Positions 8,083 to 20,091 of a stretch of 64,000 nt of DNA are shown here, piece after piece. Each line of letters starts with the position of its first letter. The first letter of the stretch is position 1. Location of the stretch: the NCBI RefSeq assembly GCF_900100155.1, contig NZ_FMTP01000001.1, positions 372,001 to 436,000 on the forward strand, written 5' to 3'. The notes beneath the pieces were generated by a model. It ran no database searches and was not told the DNA's origin. It saw only the letters and a list, made by a program, of their open reading frames with translations. Both the position numbers and the translations under genes were made by a program. The DNA is from Ancylobacter rudongensis (lineage in GTDB: Bacteria > Pseudomonadota > Alphaproteobacteria > Rhizobiales > Xanthobacteraceae).

Positions 8083-8715
8083 ATGACGCGCGCGCCCCGC
8101 ACTCGCCCCGATCACCCCCCGCTCGACCTGTTCGGCGCGCCGGCGGCGGTGCCGGGCCGTCGCCTGACCGGGTACTTGGCGCAGACGCTGCTCGCCGACG
8201 GGCCGGGCTTTGCCACCCACGCGGCGGAGCAACTCGTCGTCACGCTGGAAGGCATCCTGGGCGATCGCCATGCCGGGTTCAGCCGTGCCGCGGATTCGCG
8301 CGTGCCGTGGTACCCGCGCGGCACGCCGCTGCGCAACACGCGGCAGATTTCGCTCGTCGCCACGGACGAGCTGGCCGAGATCGCCCGCCGTCTTGGCCTG
8401 ACGCAGATCGCGCCGGAGTGGATCGGCGCCAATCTTGTGATCGAGGGCGTGCCGCGCCTCACCGGCCTGCCGCCGGGCACAAGGCTGCATTTCGAGGGCG
8501 GGGCTGCGCTGGTGGTGGAAGGGGAGAACGCGCCCTGCCGCCATGCGGGGGCGGCGATCGCCGCGCAGACCGGGCAGGGCGGCGCCGAACTCGGCTTCGC
8601 CAAGGTAGCCAAAGGTCTGCGCGGGCTGGTCGCCTGGGTCGAGCGGGCCGGCACGCTCAGCAGCGGCAGCAAGGTCGAGCTGCGCGTGCCGGCGCAGCGC
8701 CTGTGGACCGCCTGA
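8083..8715 (+). CDS. MOSC-domain protein
   Basis: A 210-residue cytosolic protein of the MOSC (molybdenum cofactor sulfurase C-terminal) superfamily, the beta-barrel fold found in YiiM-type enzymes that work on N-hydroxylated substrates with a molybdenum cofactor. The core cysteine motif is ENAPCRHAG, and GDRHAGFSR and TRQISLVATDEL are typical. It stands alone, divergent from hdeD and closed by a strong hairpin. The electron donor and substrate cannot be told from the sequence. Confidence 0.85.
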   Translation: MTRAPRTRPDHPPLDLFGAPAAVPGRRLTGYLAQTLLADGPGFATHAAEQLVVTLEGILGDRHAGFSRAADSRVPWYPRGTPLRNTRQISLVATDELAEIARRLGLTQIAPEWIGANLVIEGVPRLTGLPPGTRLHFEGGAALVVEGENAPCRHAGAAIAAQTGQGGAELGFAKVAKGLRGLVAWVERAGTLSSGSKVELRVPAQRLWTA

Positions 8716-8720
8716 ACGCG

Positions 8721-8751
8721 AAAGGCCGGATCGCGGGGCGATCCGGCCTTT
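8721..8751. terminator. Bidirectional intrinsic terminator
   Basis: A perfect 13-bp stem (AAAGGCCGGATCG / CGATCCGGCCTTT) with a five-base loop lies between the convergent MOSC and L,D-transpeptidase genes. The A/T ends of the stem provide short T-tracts on both strands. Confidence 0.8.
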
Positions 8752-8787
8752 CGGGTGTCTCACGCCGGGCACGGCCGGCGGGTCCGG

Positions 8788-9939
8788 TCAGCGGACGGCG
8801 AAGCCGGTATCGGCGGCCGGCATGGCGGCGGTGGGCGGCATGCCGTCGGCGCCAGCGGTGGCGGGCGGGTTGCCCGGCAGCACCACGACCTTGGTGCCGA
8901 CCTTCACCTTGTCGAACAGGGATTCCACATCCTCGTTGAGCATGCGGATGCAGCCCGACGACATGAACTGGCCGATGGTGGAGGGCTGGTTGGTGCCATG
9001 GATGCGGTAGATGGTGCCGCCGAGATAGAGCGCGCGCGCGCCCATCGGGTTGCCCGGGCCGCCGGCCATGAAGCGCGGCAGGTAGGGCTGGCGCTCGATC
9101 ATTTCCGCCGGCGGACGCCAATCCGGCCATTCCGCCTTGCGGCTGATCTTTTCCGAGCCGGCCCAGGTGAAGCCTTCGCGGCCGACGCCGATCCCGTAGC
9201 GCTCGGCCTTGCCGCCGGGCAGCACGTAATAGAGGTAGGTGTTCGGCGTATCGATGACGATGGTGCCCGGGGCTTCCTTCGTCACATAGTCGACCACCTG
9301 ATGCTTGAGATGGGGCGGAAGCTCCTTGGGCGGGCCTTCCTCCGGCTGGTCCTCGGGCGGCAGCATCGCGACGCTGGAGCCGTTGGCGCCATAGGTGTTG
9401 GCGCCGCTGCCCTGCACGGGGGCGGGCGGCTGGCCATAGGCGGCGGGCTGGCCGTAGTTCGGCTGGGAAGAGCTGGGCTGCTGCGCCGGCTGCGGCGCGG
9501 CGGCCTGGCTGCCATAAGGCGAGGCCATGCCGGCGGGCGGCTGGCCGGAATAGGCGCCCGGGGGGTAGCCGGTGGGCTGACGCGAGGGGTCGGCATAGGG
9601 GGCGTTGGCGACCGCGGGCACGCCCGGGGCCGGCGCCGCATAGGGGTCGCGCACGCCGGGCGGGGGCGCGCCATAGGCGGCCTGCGGCTGGCCATAGGCA
9701 CCCTGCGGCTGCTGGTAGGTCTGGGCCGGCGCGCCATTGGCCGGGGCCCCATAGGGGTCATAGGCCGCCGGCACCTCGACATTCTCGATCGCGCGGCTTC
9801 CCGCCGCGTCATAGGCCGAGCCGCCCTGCGCGGCCGGGTCCTGGCCCTCGACGGGATAATACTGGGCTGCGGCGGTGCCGACCGATGCCAGTACCGAGAA
9901 GGCGACAGCGGGAACGAAACCGAGGCGAACGAGCATCAT
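8788..9939 (-). CDS. L,D-transpeptidase with long Pro/Gly/Tyr-rich linker
   Basis: A 383-residue exported YkuD-family enzyme that forms 3-3 peptidoglycan cross-links or attaches proteins to peptidoglycan. After a signal peptide (to about AAAQ at 26) comes a low-complexity region, residues 28-195, rich in YGQP, YGAP and QPPA repeats, likely disordered and spanning the periplasm. The YkuD domain covers about 225-355, with HGTN (His314) and SSGCIRM (Cys330) as the catalytic motif. The first codon of the longest frame is TTG; I chose the ATG at 9939. It is convergent with the MOSC gene. Confidence 0.9.
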   Translation of the reverse strand: MMLVRLGFVPAVAFSVLASVGTAAAQYYPVEGQDPAAQGGSAYDAAGSRAIENVEVPAAYDPYGAPANGAPAQTYQQPQGAYGQPQAAYGAPPPGVRDPYAAPAPGVPAVANAPYADPSRQPTGYPPGAYSGQPPAGMASPYGSQAAAPQPAQQPSSSQPNYGQPAAYGQPPAPVQGSGANTYGANGSSVAMLPPEDQPEEGPPKELPPHLKHQVVDYVTKEAPGTIVIDTPNTYLYYVLPGGKAERYGIGVGREGFTWAGSEKISRKAEWPDWRPPAEMIERQPYLPRFMAGGPGNPMGARALYLGGTIYRIHGTNQPSTIGQFMSSGCIRMLNEDVESLFDKVKVGTKVVVLPGNPPATAGADGMPPTAAMPAADTGFAVR

Positions 9940-10101
9940 CAAGCCTTAAAACGAATCTGGAAGGCGCGGGACTGCGCCAATTGTTTCTGCCGAGGGGAAT
10001 GACGCAGGATCAAGGCAGGTTCAAGACCATAAGCCCTCACGAAATAGAGCGTTCCGGCCTGCCATGCGCAAGGCGCGGGGCTGATGCAGCCGGGCCACAC
10101 C

Positions 10102-10689
10102 TCAATCGGCGGTGGACGGCGCTTCCTCCCGGTCGCGGTGCCAGCCGACGATGGCCTCGGGATGGCAGTCGGTGGAAGCGAAATAGGGCTTGATGTCGAG
10201 CAGCGGCGTGCCGTCGAGGCAGTCGACGCCGATCACCGTCAGCCGCCCGTCCTCGATGCCAAGAAGCCGCACCGCGCTCATGGCAATGGGGTTGGGCCGC
10301 GCCGGGCTGCGCAGCGCGAAAGTGCCGCGCCCCTTGCCGTAGCGGCGGGGTGTCTGCACCACGAGGTTTCGCGGCGCCTTGTCCATGAAATAAAGCAGCC
10401 AGAGATGGGTTGTGCCTTCAAGTCCCGCCAGCGCCGGCTGGAAGGCGGGGTCGATCTCGACCGTGCAGACCGCCTGCGCGGCGTGAGCCTCATGGGCGTT
10501 CTTCGGGCAGTCCGAGCGGTGAGTCCATGGCGTGCGGATGCGGCCGATGAAGTACAGCCCGGCATCGGGCGCCGCCGGCAAGTCGACCGTCACCTCGCCC
10601 GGCCGGACGCCGAAATCACCGCCCGCAGCGGTTTCCTCGCCTGCACCCGCAGCGGGCGCAGGACCGCCGTCCCCATCAACCCCGTGCAT
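10102..10689 (-). CDS. trmO: tRNA m6t6A37 methyltransferase TrmO-like protein
   Basis: A 195-residue protein of the TrmO/TsaA (UPF0066) family, which uses SAM to methylate t6A at position 37 of tRNA. Family features are FIGRIRTPW, GTTHLWLLYFMDKA, FALRSPARPNPIAMS and LDGTPLLDIKPYF. The first 30 residues are a Gly/Ala-rich extension. The ATG at 10689 was chosen because the frame further upstream is antisense to the ArsR-type gene. It diverges from that regulator, sharing a 70-bp promoter region that contains a 22-bp palindrome, so the regulator may also control it. Confidence 0.82.
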   Translation of the reverse strand: MHGVDGDGGPAPAAGAGEETAAGGDFGVRPGEVTVDLPAAPDAGLYFIGRIRTPWTHRSDCPKNAHEAHAAQAVCTVEIDPAFQPALAGLEGTTHLWLLYFMDKAPRNLVVQTPRRYGKGRGTFALRSPARPNPIAMSAVRLLGIEDGRLTVIGVDCLDGTPLLDIKPYFASTDCHPEAIVGWHRDREEAPSTAD

Positions 10690-10724
10690 GGAACGCGGCA
10701 ACCTCTTGCATCTGGGGAAAATAA

Positions 10725-10746
10725 GACATAAACATATCTTTATATC
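10725..10746. promoter_or_regulatory. Palindromic operator, probable SahR-type site
   Basis: A 22-bp AT-rich palindrome with 9 of 11 matched base pairs and core ATAAA-C-ATAT-C-TTTAT sits between trmO and the ArsR-methyltransferase gene, about 7 bp before the latter's GGAGG. It contrasts sharply with the GC-rich surroundings. SahR regulators of methionine-cycle genes are reported to bind AT-rich palindromes of this type; the assignment is inference. Confidence 0.65.
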
Positions 10747-10761
10747 TCTCTCGGAGGTCTC

Positions 10762-11775
10762 GTGACCGTCTCCCCGCTCAGCTTTCCCCTGCTTCTCGAC
10801 GGCCTCAAGGCGGCCGGGGAGGACACGCGCCTGCGCCTGCTGGCGCTGATCGGCGAGGGCGAGCTGACCGTGTCCGAGCTTACCGAGATTCTGGGCCAGT
10901 CGCAGCCGCGAATCTCGCGCCATCTCAAGCTGCTGGCGGAGGCCGGGCTGGTCGAGCGTTTTCGCGAGGCCAGCTGGGTGTTCTATCGCCGCGCCGTCGA
11001 GACCCCCGGCGGCGCGCTGACCGACGCGCTGCTGGCGCTGATGGCGCCCGACGACCCCATCCTGCTGCGGGACCGCGAGCGGCTGGAGGCGGTGCGCGCC
11101 GCCCGCGCCGCCCATGCCCAGGCCTATTTCCGCGCCCATGCCCATGAATGGGACGCCATCCGCCGGCTGCACGCGCCGGAGGAACAGGTGGAAGCGGCGA
11201 TCCATGCCGCCTTGTCCGGCGGCCGCATCGGCAGCCTGCTCGATCTCGGCACTGGCACCGGCCGTATTCTGGAGCTGTTCGCCGGCGAGATGGAACGCGG
11301 CGTCGGCATCGACCTCTCCGCCGAGATGCTGGCGGTGGCGCGGGCCAATCTCGACCGCGCCGGGGTGCGCAATGCCACTGTGCGGCAGGGCGACATCTAC
11401 AATCTCGCTTTGCCGCGCGATTCCTTCGACGTGGTCATCGTCCACCAGGTGCTGCACTTCCTGGAGGACGGCCCGCGCGCCATCAAGGAGGCGTCGCGGG
11501 TGCTGCGCCCCGGCGGGCGGATGCTGGTGGTCGATTTCGACCCGCATGACCTCGAATTCCTGCGCGAGCAGCACGCCCATCGCCGGCTCGGCTTCGCGCC
11601 CGAAATCATGGAAAGCTGGCTCGCCCAGGCCGGCCTCGTGCCACAGTCCCATCGCCTGCTCGCCCCCAAGGACCCGGGAAAGTCCGGGGAGGGCCGGCTC
11701 ACCGTTTCGCTCTGGCTGGCCCGCGACCCGCGTGTCGCGCTGGCCGATGCCCCACAAAAGCAGGAGGTCGCCTGA
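10762..11775 (+). CDS. sahR: ArsR-family regulator fused to a SAM methyltransferase domain (SahR-like)
   Basis: A 337-residue two-domain regulator. Residues 1-90 form an ArsR winged helix, with the recognition helix at QSQPRISRHLKLL (46-58). Residues 130-270 form a class I methyltransferase-like domain with motif I LLDLGTGTGRILELF (about 159-173). The arrangement matches SahR-type regulators that sense S-adenosylhomocysteine and control methionine-cycle genes, and here the gene overlaps metF by one base (TGATG). Translation begins at GTG with GGAGG five bases upstream. The regulator probably binds the palindrome at 10725-10746 and controls itself, metF and perhaps metH. Confidence 0.85.
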   Translation: MTVSPLSFPLLLDGLKAAGEDTRLRLLALIGEGELTVSELTEILGQSQPRISRHLKLLAEAGLVERFREASWVFYRRAVETPGGALTDALLALMAPDDPILLRDRERLEAVRAARAAHAQAYFRAHAHEWDAIRRLHAPEEQVEAAIHAALSGGRIGSLLDLGTGTGRILELFAGEMERGVGIDLSAEMLAVARANLDRAGVRNATVRQGDIYNLALPRDSFDVVIVHQVLHFLEDGPRAIKEASRVLRPGGRMLVVDFDPHDLEFLREQHAHRRLGFAPEIMESWLAQAGLVPQSHRLLAPKDPGKSGEGRLTVSLWLARDPRVALADAPQKQEVA

Positions 11776-12707
11776 TGTCGTCGGATGTCGAGCGCCGCAG
11801 CCGCCGCGCTGGCGGGCGGCCCATTTCGGTTTCGTTCGAGTTCTTTCCGCCGAAGACGCCTGAGATGGAGGCCACGCTGTGGAACTCCATCACCCGTCTG
11901 GCGCCGCTGGCACCGAAATTCGTCTCGGTGACCTATGGCGCCGGCGGCTCCACCCGCGAGCGCACCCACACCACGGTGGAGCGCATCGTCAAGGAGACGC
12001 GGCTGGCGCCGGCGGCGCATCTCACCTGCGTTTCCGCCACCAAAGGCGAGGTCGACGAGGTGGTGCGCGGCTATTGGGACGCCGGGGTCCGGCACATCGT
12101 CGCCCTGCGCGGCGACCCGCCGGGCGGCGTCGGCCAGACCTATGAGCCGCATGGCGAGGGCTACCGCACCACGGCCGATCTGGTGGCGGGCATCCGCCGC
12201 AGCGCTAATTTCGAGGTGTCGGTCTCGGCCTATCCCGAGAAGCACCCGGAAAGCCCGAGCTTCGACACCGATCTCGACATTCTCGCCGCCAAGGTGGATG
12301 CCGGGGCGACGCGCGCCATCACCCAGTGTTTCTTCGACAACGACCTGTATTTCGCCTTTCTCGACAAGGCGCGGGCGCGCGGCATCGACGTGCCGATCGT
12401 GCCGGGCATCCTGCCGGTCTCGAACTTCAAGCAGGCGAAGAACTTCTCGGAGAAGACCGGCACCTATATGCCGGAGTGGCTGGCCGCCCGCTTCGAGGGC
12501 CTGGACAACGACCCCGAGACCCGCAAGCTGATCGCCGCCGCGGTGGCGGCCGAGCAGGTGTTCGACCTGGTGGATCGCGGCGTCACCGAGTTCCACTTCT
12601 ACACGCTCAACCGCGCCGATCTCGTCTACGCCATCTGCCACCTGCTCGGCATACGCCCGCCGCAGGAGACGGGAGCGGGCGACGGCAAGGGACAGGCGGC
12701 GGCGTGA
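11775..12707 (+). CDS. metF: 5,10-methylenetetrahydrofolate reductase
   Basis: A 310-residue FAD enzyme that reduces methylene-THF to methyl-THF, the methyl donor for MetH. The MTHFR TIM barrel begins at SVSFEFFPPKTPEME and contains FVSVTYGAGGSTRERT, HLTCV and the LRGDPP loop (HIVALRGDPPGG), all typical. The end HFYTLNRADLVYAICHLLG matches the family. The ATG overlaps the regulator's stop codon, so the two genes are translationally coupled. The metF-metH order with a 83-residue protein in between points to joint control of the methylation cycle. Confidence 0.95.
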   Translation: MSSDVERRSRRAGGRPISVSFEFFPPKTPEMEATLWNSITRLAPLAPKFVSVTYGAGGSTRERTHTTVERIVKETRLAPAAHLTCVSATKGEVDEVVRGYWDAGVRHIVALRGDPPGGVGQTYEPHGEGYRTTADLVAGIRRSANFEVSVSAYPEKHPESPSFDTDLDILAAKVDAGATRAITQCFFDNDLYFAFLDKARARGIDVPIVPGILPVSNFKQAKNFSEKTGTYMPEWLAARFEGLDNDPETRKLIAAAVAAEQVFDLVDRGVTEFHFYTLNRADLVYAICHLLGIRPPQETGAGDGKGQAAA

Positions 12708-12717
12708 GAAATTCGCG

Positions 12718-12747
12718 GTGGGATGCCCTATAGTAGGGGCATCCCAC
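12718..12747 (+). promoter_or_regulatory. Perfect hairpin abutting a Shine-Dalgarno site
   Basis: Eleven-base-pair perfect arms GTGGGATGCCC and GGGCATCCCAC with an eight-base loop lie directly after metF. There is no T-tract after the stem; instead GGAG, the ribosome-binding site of the next gene, follows immediately. It could be a processing site, an mRNA stabiliser or a control of the small gene at 12759. Confidence 0.6.
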
Positions 12748-12758
12748 GGAGACGGTCG

Positions 12759-13010
12759 ATGAGCGAGCCGGACACCTTCATCCTGACGCTACTGCGCGAG
12801 ATCCGCGCGGAGATTGCGAATACAAAAACGGAAGTCGCGGAAAGCCGCAAAGAGACCCGTGCGGGCTTCGAGACTGTCAATAAGAAGATCGAAAGCCTCA
12901 AGCAGGCCATGCATGGTGAATCCGTGCTCGGCCGTTATGCCTCCGCCGAGTTTGACGACCGCATCGAGGCCATCGAGAAGCGTCTCGACAAGCTCGAAAA
13001 AGGTCACTGA
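12759..13010 (+). CDS. Small coiled-coil protein between metF and metH
   Basis: An 83-residue charged helical protein of unknown function. Residues 5-50 and 60-80 show heptad patterns (LLREIRAEIANTKTEV, FETVNKKIESLKQAM and IEAIEKRLDKLEKG), suggesting a coiled-coil dimer or oligomer. No signal peptide, membrane segment or cysteine is present. The ATG at 12759 has GGAG seven bases upstream; the longest frame begins earlier inside the hairpin. It is co-oriented with metF and metH, but nothing in its sequence links it to methionine synthesis. Confidence 0.68.
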   Translation: MSEPDTFILTLLREIRAEIANTKTEVAESRKETRAGFETVNKKIESLKQAMHGESVLGRYASAEFDDRIEAIEKRLDKLEKGH

Positions 13011-13060
13011 CCTGTAACGCGACGGGGTGATGGCGCCGGACCGATGGGTTCGCGCTGCTG

Positions 13061-13099
13061 CCCCTCACCCCACCCCTCTCCCCGACGGGGAGAGGGAGT
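13061..13099. repeat. Dispersed GC-rich intergenic repeat, copy 1
   Basis: CCCCTCACCCCACCCCTCTC followed by CCCGACGGGGAGAGGGAG; the second half folds into a CTCTCCCC/GGGGAGAG stem. A near-identical copy is at 25640-25680 and an inverted relative at 25707-25757. It lies in the metF-metH spacer, just before the metH start. Confidence 0.75.
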
Positions 13100-13114
13100 A
13101 GAAAGTGCTCTGTC

Positions 13115-16858
<3,744 letters not shown>

Positions 16859-16863
16859 CGCTG

Positions 16864-17673
16864 ATGAGCGCGATGGACGACGACACCCGCCGGGTGCTGC
16901 TGTGGGCGCTGGTCGCCTTCGCCATCTGGGTGGCGCTCGCTTATGTGATGCTGCCGCGGCTGTGGACGCATCACGAGCACCAGCCCGGCATCAAGCGCAT
17001 GCCGATGGTGACGCAGACCAAGCAGGGCATTCCCGGCGACCCGATCAATGTCGGGCTGGTCGGCACCGAGCAGGACATCCTGCAGGCGATGAACGCCGCC
17101 GGTTGGGTGCCGGCCAATCCGGTCACGCTGAAGTCGAGCCTCGCCATCATCGGCTCGGTGCTGCTGCGCCGGCCCGACCCGCAGGCGCCGGTGAGCCCGC
17201 TCTATTATGACGGGCGGGTGGAAGACCTCGCCTTCGAGAAGGAGATCGGCCGCAGCGCCGACAAGCGCGACCATGTCCGCTTCTGGAAGGTGCTGGACAG
17301 CGGCAAGGATGGCGGGCCGGTCTGGCTCGGCTCGGCCACCTATGACCGGGGCGTCGGTCTCAGCCACTATACCGGCGCCGTCACCCATCACATCGGTCCC
17401 AATGTCGATGCGGTGCGCGACCTGCTGATCGACGATCTCAAGACCGCCGGCATGGTGCGGGCGGTGTATCAGGTGACGGGCCTCGGCCCCACCCTGTTCG
17501 GGCGCAATGGCGGCGGCGATCGCTACTACACCGATGGCGAGGTGGACTTCGCCAAGCTGGTGGCCAATGGCGTCAAGAACCCCGATCCGCCCACCATCAT
17601 CGCGTCGCCGCCCGCCGTGGGGGTGAAGAACGCCGTCTGGAGCGCGGCCGCCTCGCTGCTCGGGGTGGAGTGA
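16864..17673 (+). CDS. LssY C-terminal-domain membrane-anchored protein
   Basis: A 269-residue protein with one N-terminal transmembrane helix (about 9-28, RVLLWALVAFAIWVALAYVM) and a soluble domain resembling the LssY_C family: GDPINVGLVGTEQDILQAMNAAGW, then RDHVRFWKV, VWLGSATYDRGVGLSHYTG and HHIGPNVDAVRDLLIDDL. In other bacteria this domain occurs in LssY-type PAP2 phosphatases; no PAP2 domain is present here. The function is unknown. It starts five bases after metH, so it is probably on the same transcript, and ends at a strong hairpin. Confidence 0.78.
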   Translation: MSAMDDDTRRVLLWALVAFAIWVALAYVMLPRLWTHHEHQPGIKRMPMVTQTKQGIPGDPINVGLVGTEQDILQAMNAAGWVPANPVTLKSSLAIIGSVLLRRPDPQAPVSPLYYDGRVEDLAFEKEIGRSADKRDHVRFWKVLDSGKDGGPVWLGSATYDRGVGLSHYTGAVTHHIGPNVDAVRDLLIDDLKTAGMVRAVYQVTGLGPTLFGRNGGGDRYYTDGEVDFAKLVANGVKNPDPPTIIASPPAVGVKNAVWSAAASLLGVE

Positions 17674-17693
17674 GGCAACGCCGCGTTCACGCG

Positions 17694-17722
17694 AAAAAGC
17701 CCCAGACGTTTCCGTCCGGGGC
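17694..17722. terminator. Intrinsic terminator between convergent genes
   Basis: A stem GCCCC-A-GACG / CGTC-C-GGGGC with a short loop is preceded by AAAAA on the plus strand, which reads as a T-tract for the minus-strand outer membrane protein gene. It also lies 25 bp after the LssY_C gene. Confidence 0.7.
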
Positions 17723-17749
17723 CTTCCGCGGCATTCAGAGGCGTGGCGA

Positions 17750-18514
17750 TCAGAACTTGTAGTTCACGCCGGCCTTGAGGGTCTGCATCGACATGTCGAT
17801 CTTGGTGTTGGCGGCGCCGTCCCAGTTGATGTCGCCGAGGTCGACATAGAGATATTCGGCCTTGACGCTCCAATTGTCGGTCACGGCGTATTCGAGACCG
17901 CCGCCCAGCGTCCAGCCCCACAGCGTCTCGCTGCGCGAGGCGCCGCCGAACCCGTCGAGGGTGCCGTCGGTGTAGGACGTCCAGCTCTCGCTGACCTTCA
18001 CATTGCCCCAGGCCAGACCGCCGGTGACATATGGGAGGAAGCGGTCCATCGAGTAGCCGATGCGGGCGCGCACGGTGCCGAAGGACTCGATCTTGGTGTC
18101 GATCGTGCCGAGATCCTGGAACGTCGGGTCGCCGAGATCGACGGCCGTGTAGTTCAGGCGGTCTTCCATGGCGCCGAAGTTGAAGTCGGCTTCCGCGCCG
18201 AGAACGACGTTGTTCTCCAGCTGGTAGTTATAGCCGATCTGCGCGCCGCCGAACCAGCCGGTCGGGTCGGAACCGCCGGAAGCCGCCGCGGAATCATAGC
18301 CGCTGTAGTAATAGGCGAGGTAGTTGTTCCACGGCGCCGAGCCATCGCCCCAGGCATAGCCGACATTGCCGCCGATATAGACGCCGGTCCAGGAGAAGAC
18401 CGGCACATAGGCGATCGGCGCCGCCTTGACTGGATAGGCCATGTCGGCCGCGAAGGCAGGAACCGCCAGGGCCGCAGCCGCGACGGTGCCGAGAAGAAGA
18501 GACTTGATACGCAT
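17750..18514 (-). CDS. Omp25/31-like outer membrane beta-barrel protein
   Basis: A 254-residue outer membrane protein. Signal peptide MRIKSLLLGTVAAAALAVPAFAAD is followed by an eight-stranded barrel of the Omp25/Omp31 family common in Rhizobiales: FSWTGVYIGGNVGYAWGDG, GWFGGAQIGYNYQLENNVVLG, VRARIGYSMDRFLPYVTGGLAWG and the final strand AGVNYKF, whose terminal Phe is the usual assembly signal. Four aromatic-alternating strands are easily seen. It is a single-gene unit with a terminator at its 3' end. A role in envelope integrity is inferred. Confidence 0.9.
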   Translation of the reverse strand: MRIKSLLLGTVAAAALAVPAFAADMAYPVKAAPIAYVPVFSWTGVYIGGNVGYAWGDGSAPWNNYLAYYYSGYDSAAASGGSDPTGWFGGAQIGYNYQLENNVVLGAEADFNFGAMEDRLNYTAVDLGDPTFQDLGTIDTKIESFGTVRARIGYSMDRFLPYVTGGLAWGNVKVSESWTSYTDGTLDGFGGASRSETLWGWTLGGGLEYAVTDNWSVKAEYLYVDLGDINWDGAANTKIDMSMQTLKAGVNYKF

Positions 18515-18665
18515 GAGTACGCCCCCGAGGGAAAATGTGAGGAGGCCAACCTAGCCCGGCGTACTTAAGAAACCCTCTTCCTGCGTGCTTAACAAAGCGT
18601 TTTCCGCGACATGAGCGGCGTCAACTATTCGTCAGCGGCCAGAGGCTTCCTGCGCGGCGGGCGCG

Positions 18666-19934
18666 TCACGCGGCGCAGATCGCCCGCTCCAGGAACCGCC
18701 CGATCTGCATCAGTTCGCGGTCGCGGCCGAAGCGGCCGACGAGCTGCACGCCCAGGGGCAGTCCCGTTGCGCCGGTGAGGCCGGTGATGTTCAGGCAGGG
18801 GCTGCCGGTCAGCGTCCACAGGCGGTTGAACGCGGGCGAGCCGGTGCTGGAATGGCCTTCCGGTGCCTCGCCCGCCACCGAGAAGGTGAGCAGCGCGTCA
18901 TAGTCGGTGTAGAGATCGGCGAGCGCGTGACGGCCGCGCCGGGCGGTGCGCCGCGCGGCGTCGTACCGTTCCGGGGTGAGGGCGGCGGCGCCTTCCAGAT
19001 AGGTCGCCAGCGTCGTCGACAGGGCGGCGCGGTGGCGGTCCCATTCATCGGCGAAGGCGAGGCTCGCCTCATAGCCCTGCACCACGCCATGCGCCTCGTC
19101 GGCCGCCTCGACGGCCTCCGGCAGATCGAGCGTCGTGACGCTCGCCCCGGCCTTTTCGGCGGCGCGGGCGGCGGCATCGAGCGCGGCCTGGGCGTCCGTG
19201 GCGGCGAGGTGCGCCCGCGCCGTCTTCACCACCGCGATGCGCGGGGCGGGCATGTCGTCGGTGAGCGCAAAGTCGCGCCCGGTCAGCGCCCCGGCGGCGA
19301 AGGCGACGTCCGCCACATGGGCGCCGAACAGGCCGATCGTGTCGAGCGACCAGGAAAACGGCTTCAGCCCCAGCACGGGGAGCAGCTTGAACGAGGGCTT
19401 GTAGCCGGTGACGCCGCAGAAGGCGGCGGGGCGGATGATCGAGCCGCCGGTCTGGGTGCCGAGCGTGACCGGCAGCATGCCGGCCGCCACCGCCGCCGCC
19501 GAGCCGGCGGAGGAGCCGCCCGGCGTATGGGTGAGGCGGCGCGGGTTGCGGGTGACGCTTGGCTGCATGAAGGCGAATTCGGTCGTCACCAGCTTGCCGG
19601 CGATGATCCCGCCGGCGCGCGCCGCCATTCGCACGATGGCCGCGTCGGTGGTCGGGCGATAGCCGGCAAAAAGCTTCGAGCCGCGCTCGGTGGGGAAGTC
19701 CACCGTGTCGAGAATGTCCTTCACCCCGACCGGCAGGCCGGCGAGCGGCGTGGCGGCAAGGCCGGGCCGGGCCGCGTCCGCGAGCAGCCCCGGCAGATCG
19801 AGGCTGGCAAAGGCCCGCACCTCGTCCTCATGGGCGCGGATCGCCTCGGCGCAGCGTTCGGCGACATCGACCGGGGAGAGGCGTCCGGCATGGACGGCCT
19901 GGGCGAGGGCAGCGGCGGAAAGCATCTCTGTCAT
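18666..19934 (-). CDS. Amidase-signature-family hydrolase
   Basis: A 422-residue amidase with the complete Ser-cisSer-Lys triad: Lys72 (VGVKDILDT), cis-Ser141 in GGSSAGS, and nucleophile Ser165 in TQTGGSIIRPA. It hydrolyses amide bonds in some small molecule; the substrate cannot be predicted. It is not GatA, since no gatB or gatC neighbours are present and the length and C-terminus differ. It diverges from pdxY. Confidence 0.87.
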   Translation of the reverse strand: MTEMLSAAALAQAVHAGRLSPVDVAERCAEAIRAHEDEVRAFASLDLPGLLADAARPGLAATPLAGLPVGVKDILDTVDFPTERGSKLFAGYRPTTDAAIVRMAARAGGIIAGKLVTTEFAFMQPSVTRNPRRLTHTPGGSSAGSAAAVAAGMLPVTLGTQTGGSIIRPAAFCGVTGYKPSFKLLPVLGLKPFSWSLDTIGLFGAHVADVAFAAGALTGRDFALTDDMPAPRIAVVKTARAHLAATDAQAALDAAARAAEKAGASVTTLDLPEAVEAADEAHGVVQGYEASLAFADEWDRHRAALSTTLATYLEGAAALTPERYDAARRTARRGRHALADLYTDYDALLTFSVAGEAPEGHSSTGSPAFNRLWTLTGSPCLNITGLTGATGLPLGVQLVGRFGRDRELMQIGRFLERAICAA

Positions 19935-20091
19935 GGCCTAAAGCCTCTCGCATGAGCAAGGTTGCGGGACAAGGGGGCGGCGCGGCCGGCACGTATCGAT
20001 TTCGCTTATGGCCGCCGCGCGGAATTTCGTTTGAGCGCTTGCGTTCGGGGCGCTAAGCGCGGATCGTCTGCAAACGTCGGGGCGCATACGC

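Noticed and set aside
9400-9760. Repeated units in the L,D-transpeptidase gene as a CRISPR or satellite
   Set aside because: The repeats are in frame and encode YGQP/YGAP linker residues; lengths and spacing are irregular.
13011-13114. Cobalamin riboswitch before metH
   Set aside because: The spacer is only 104 bases, much of it is a dispersed repeat, and no B12-box-like sequence was seen.
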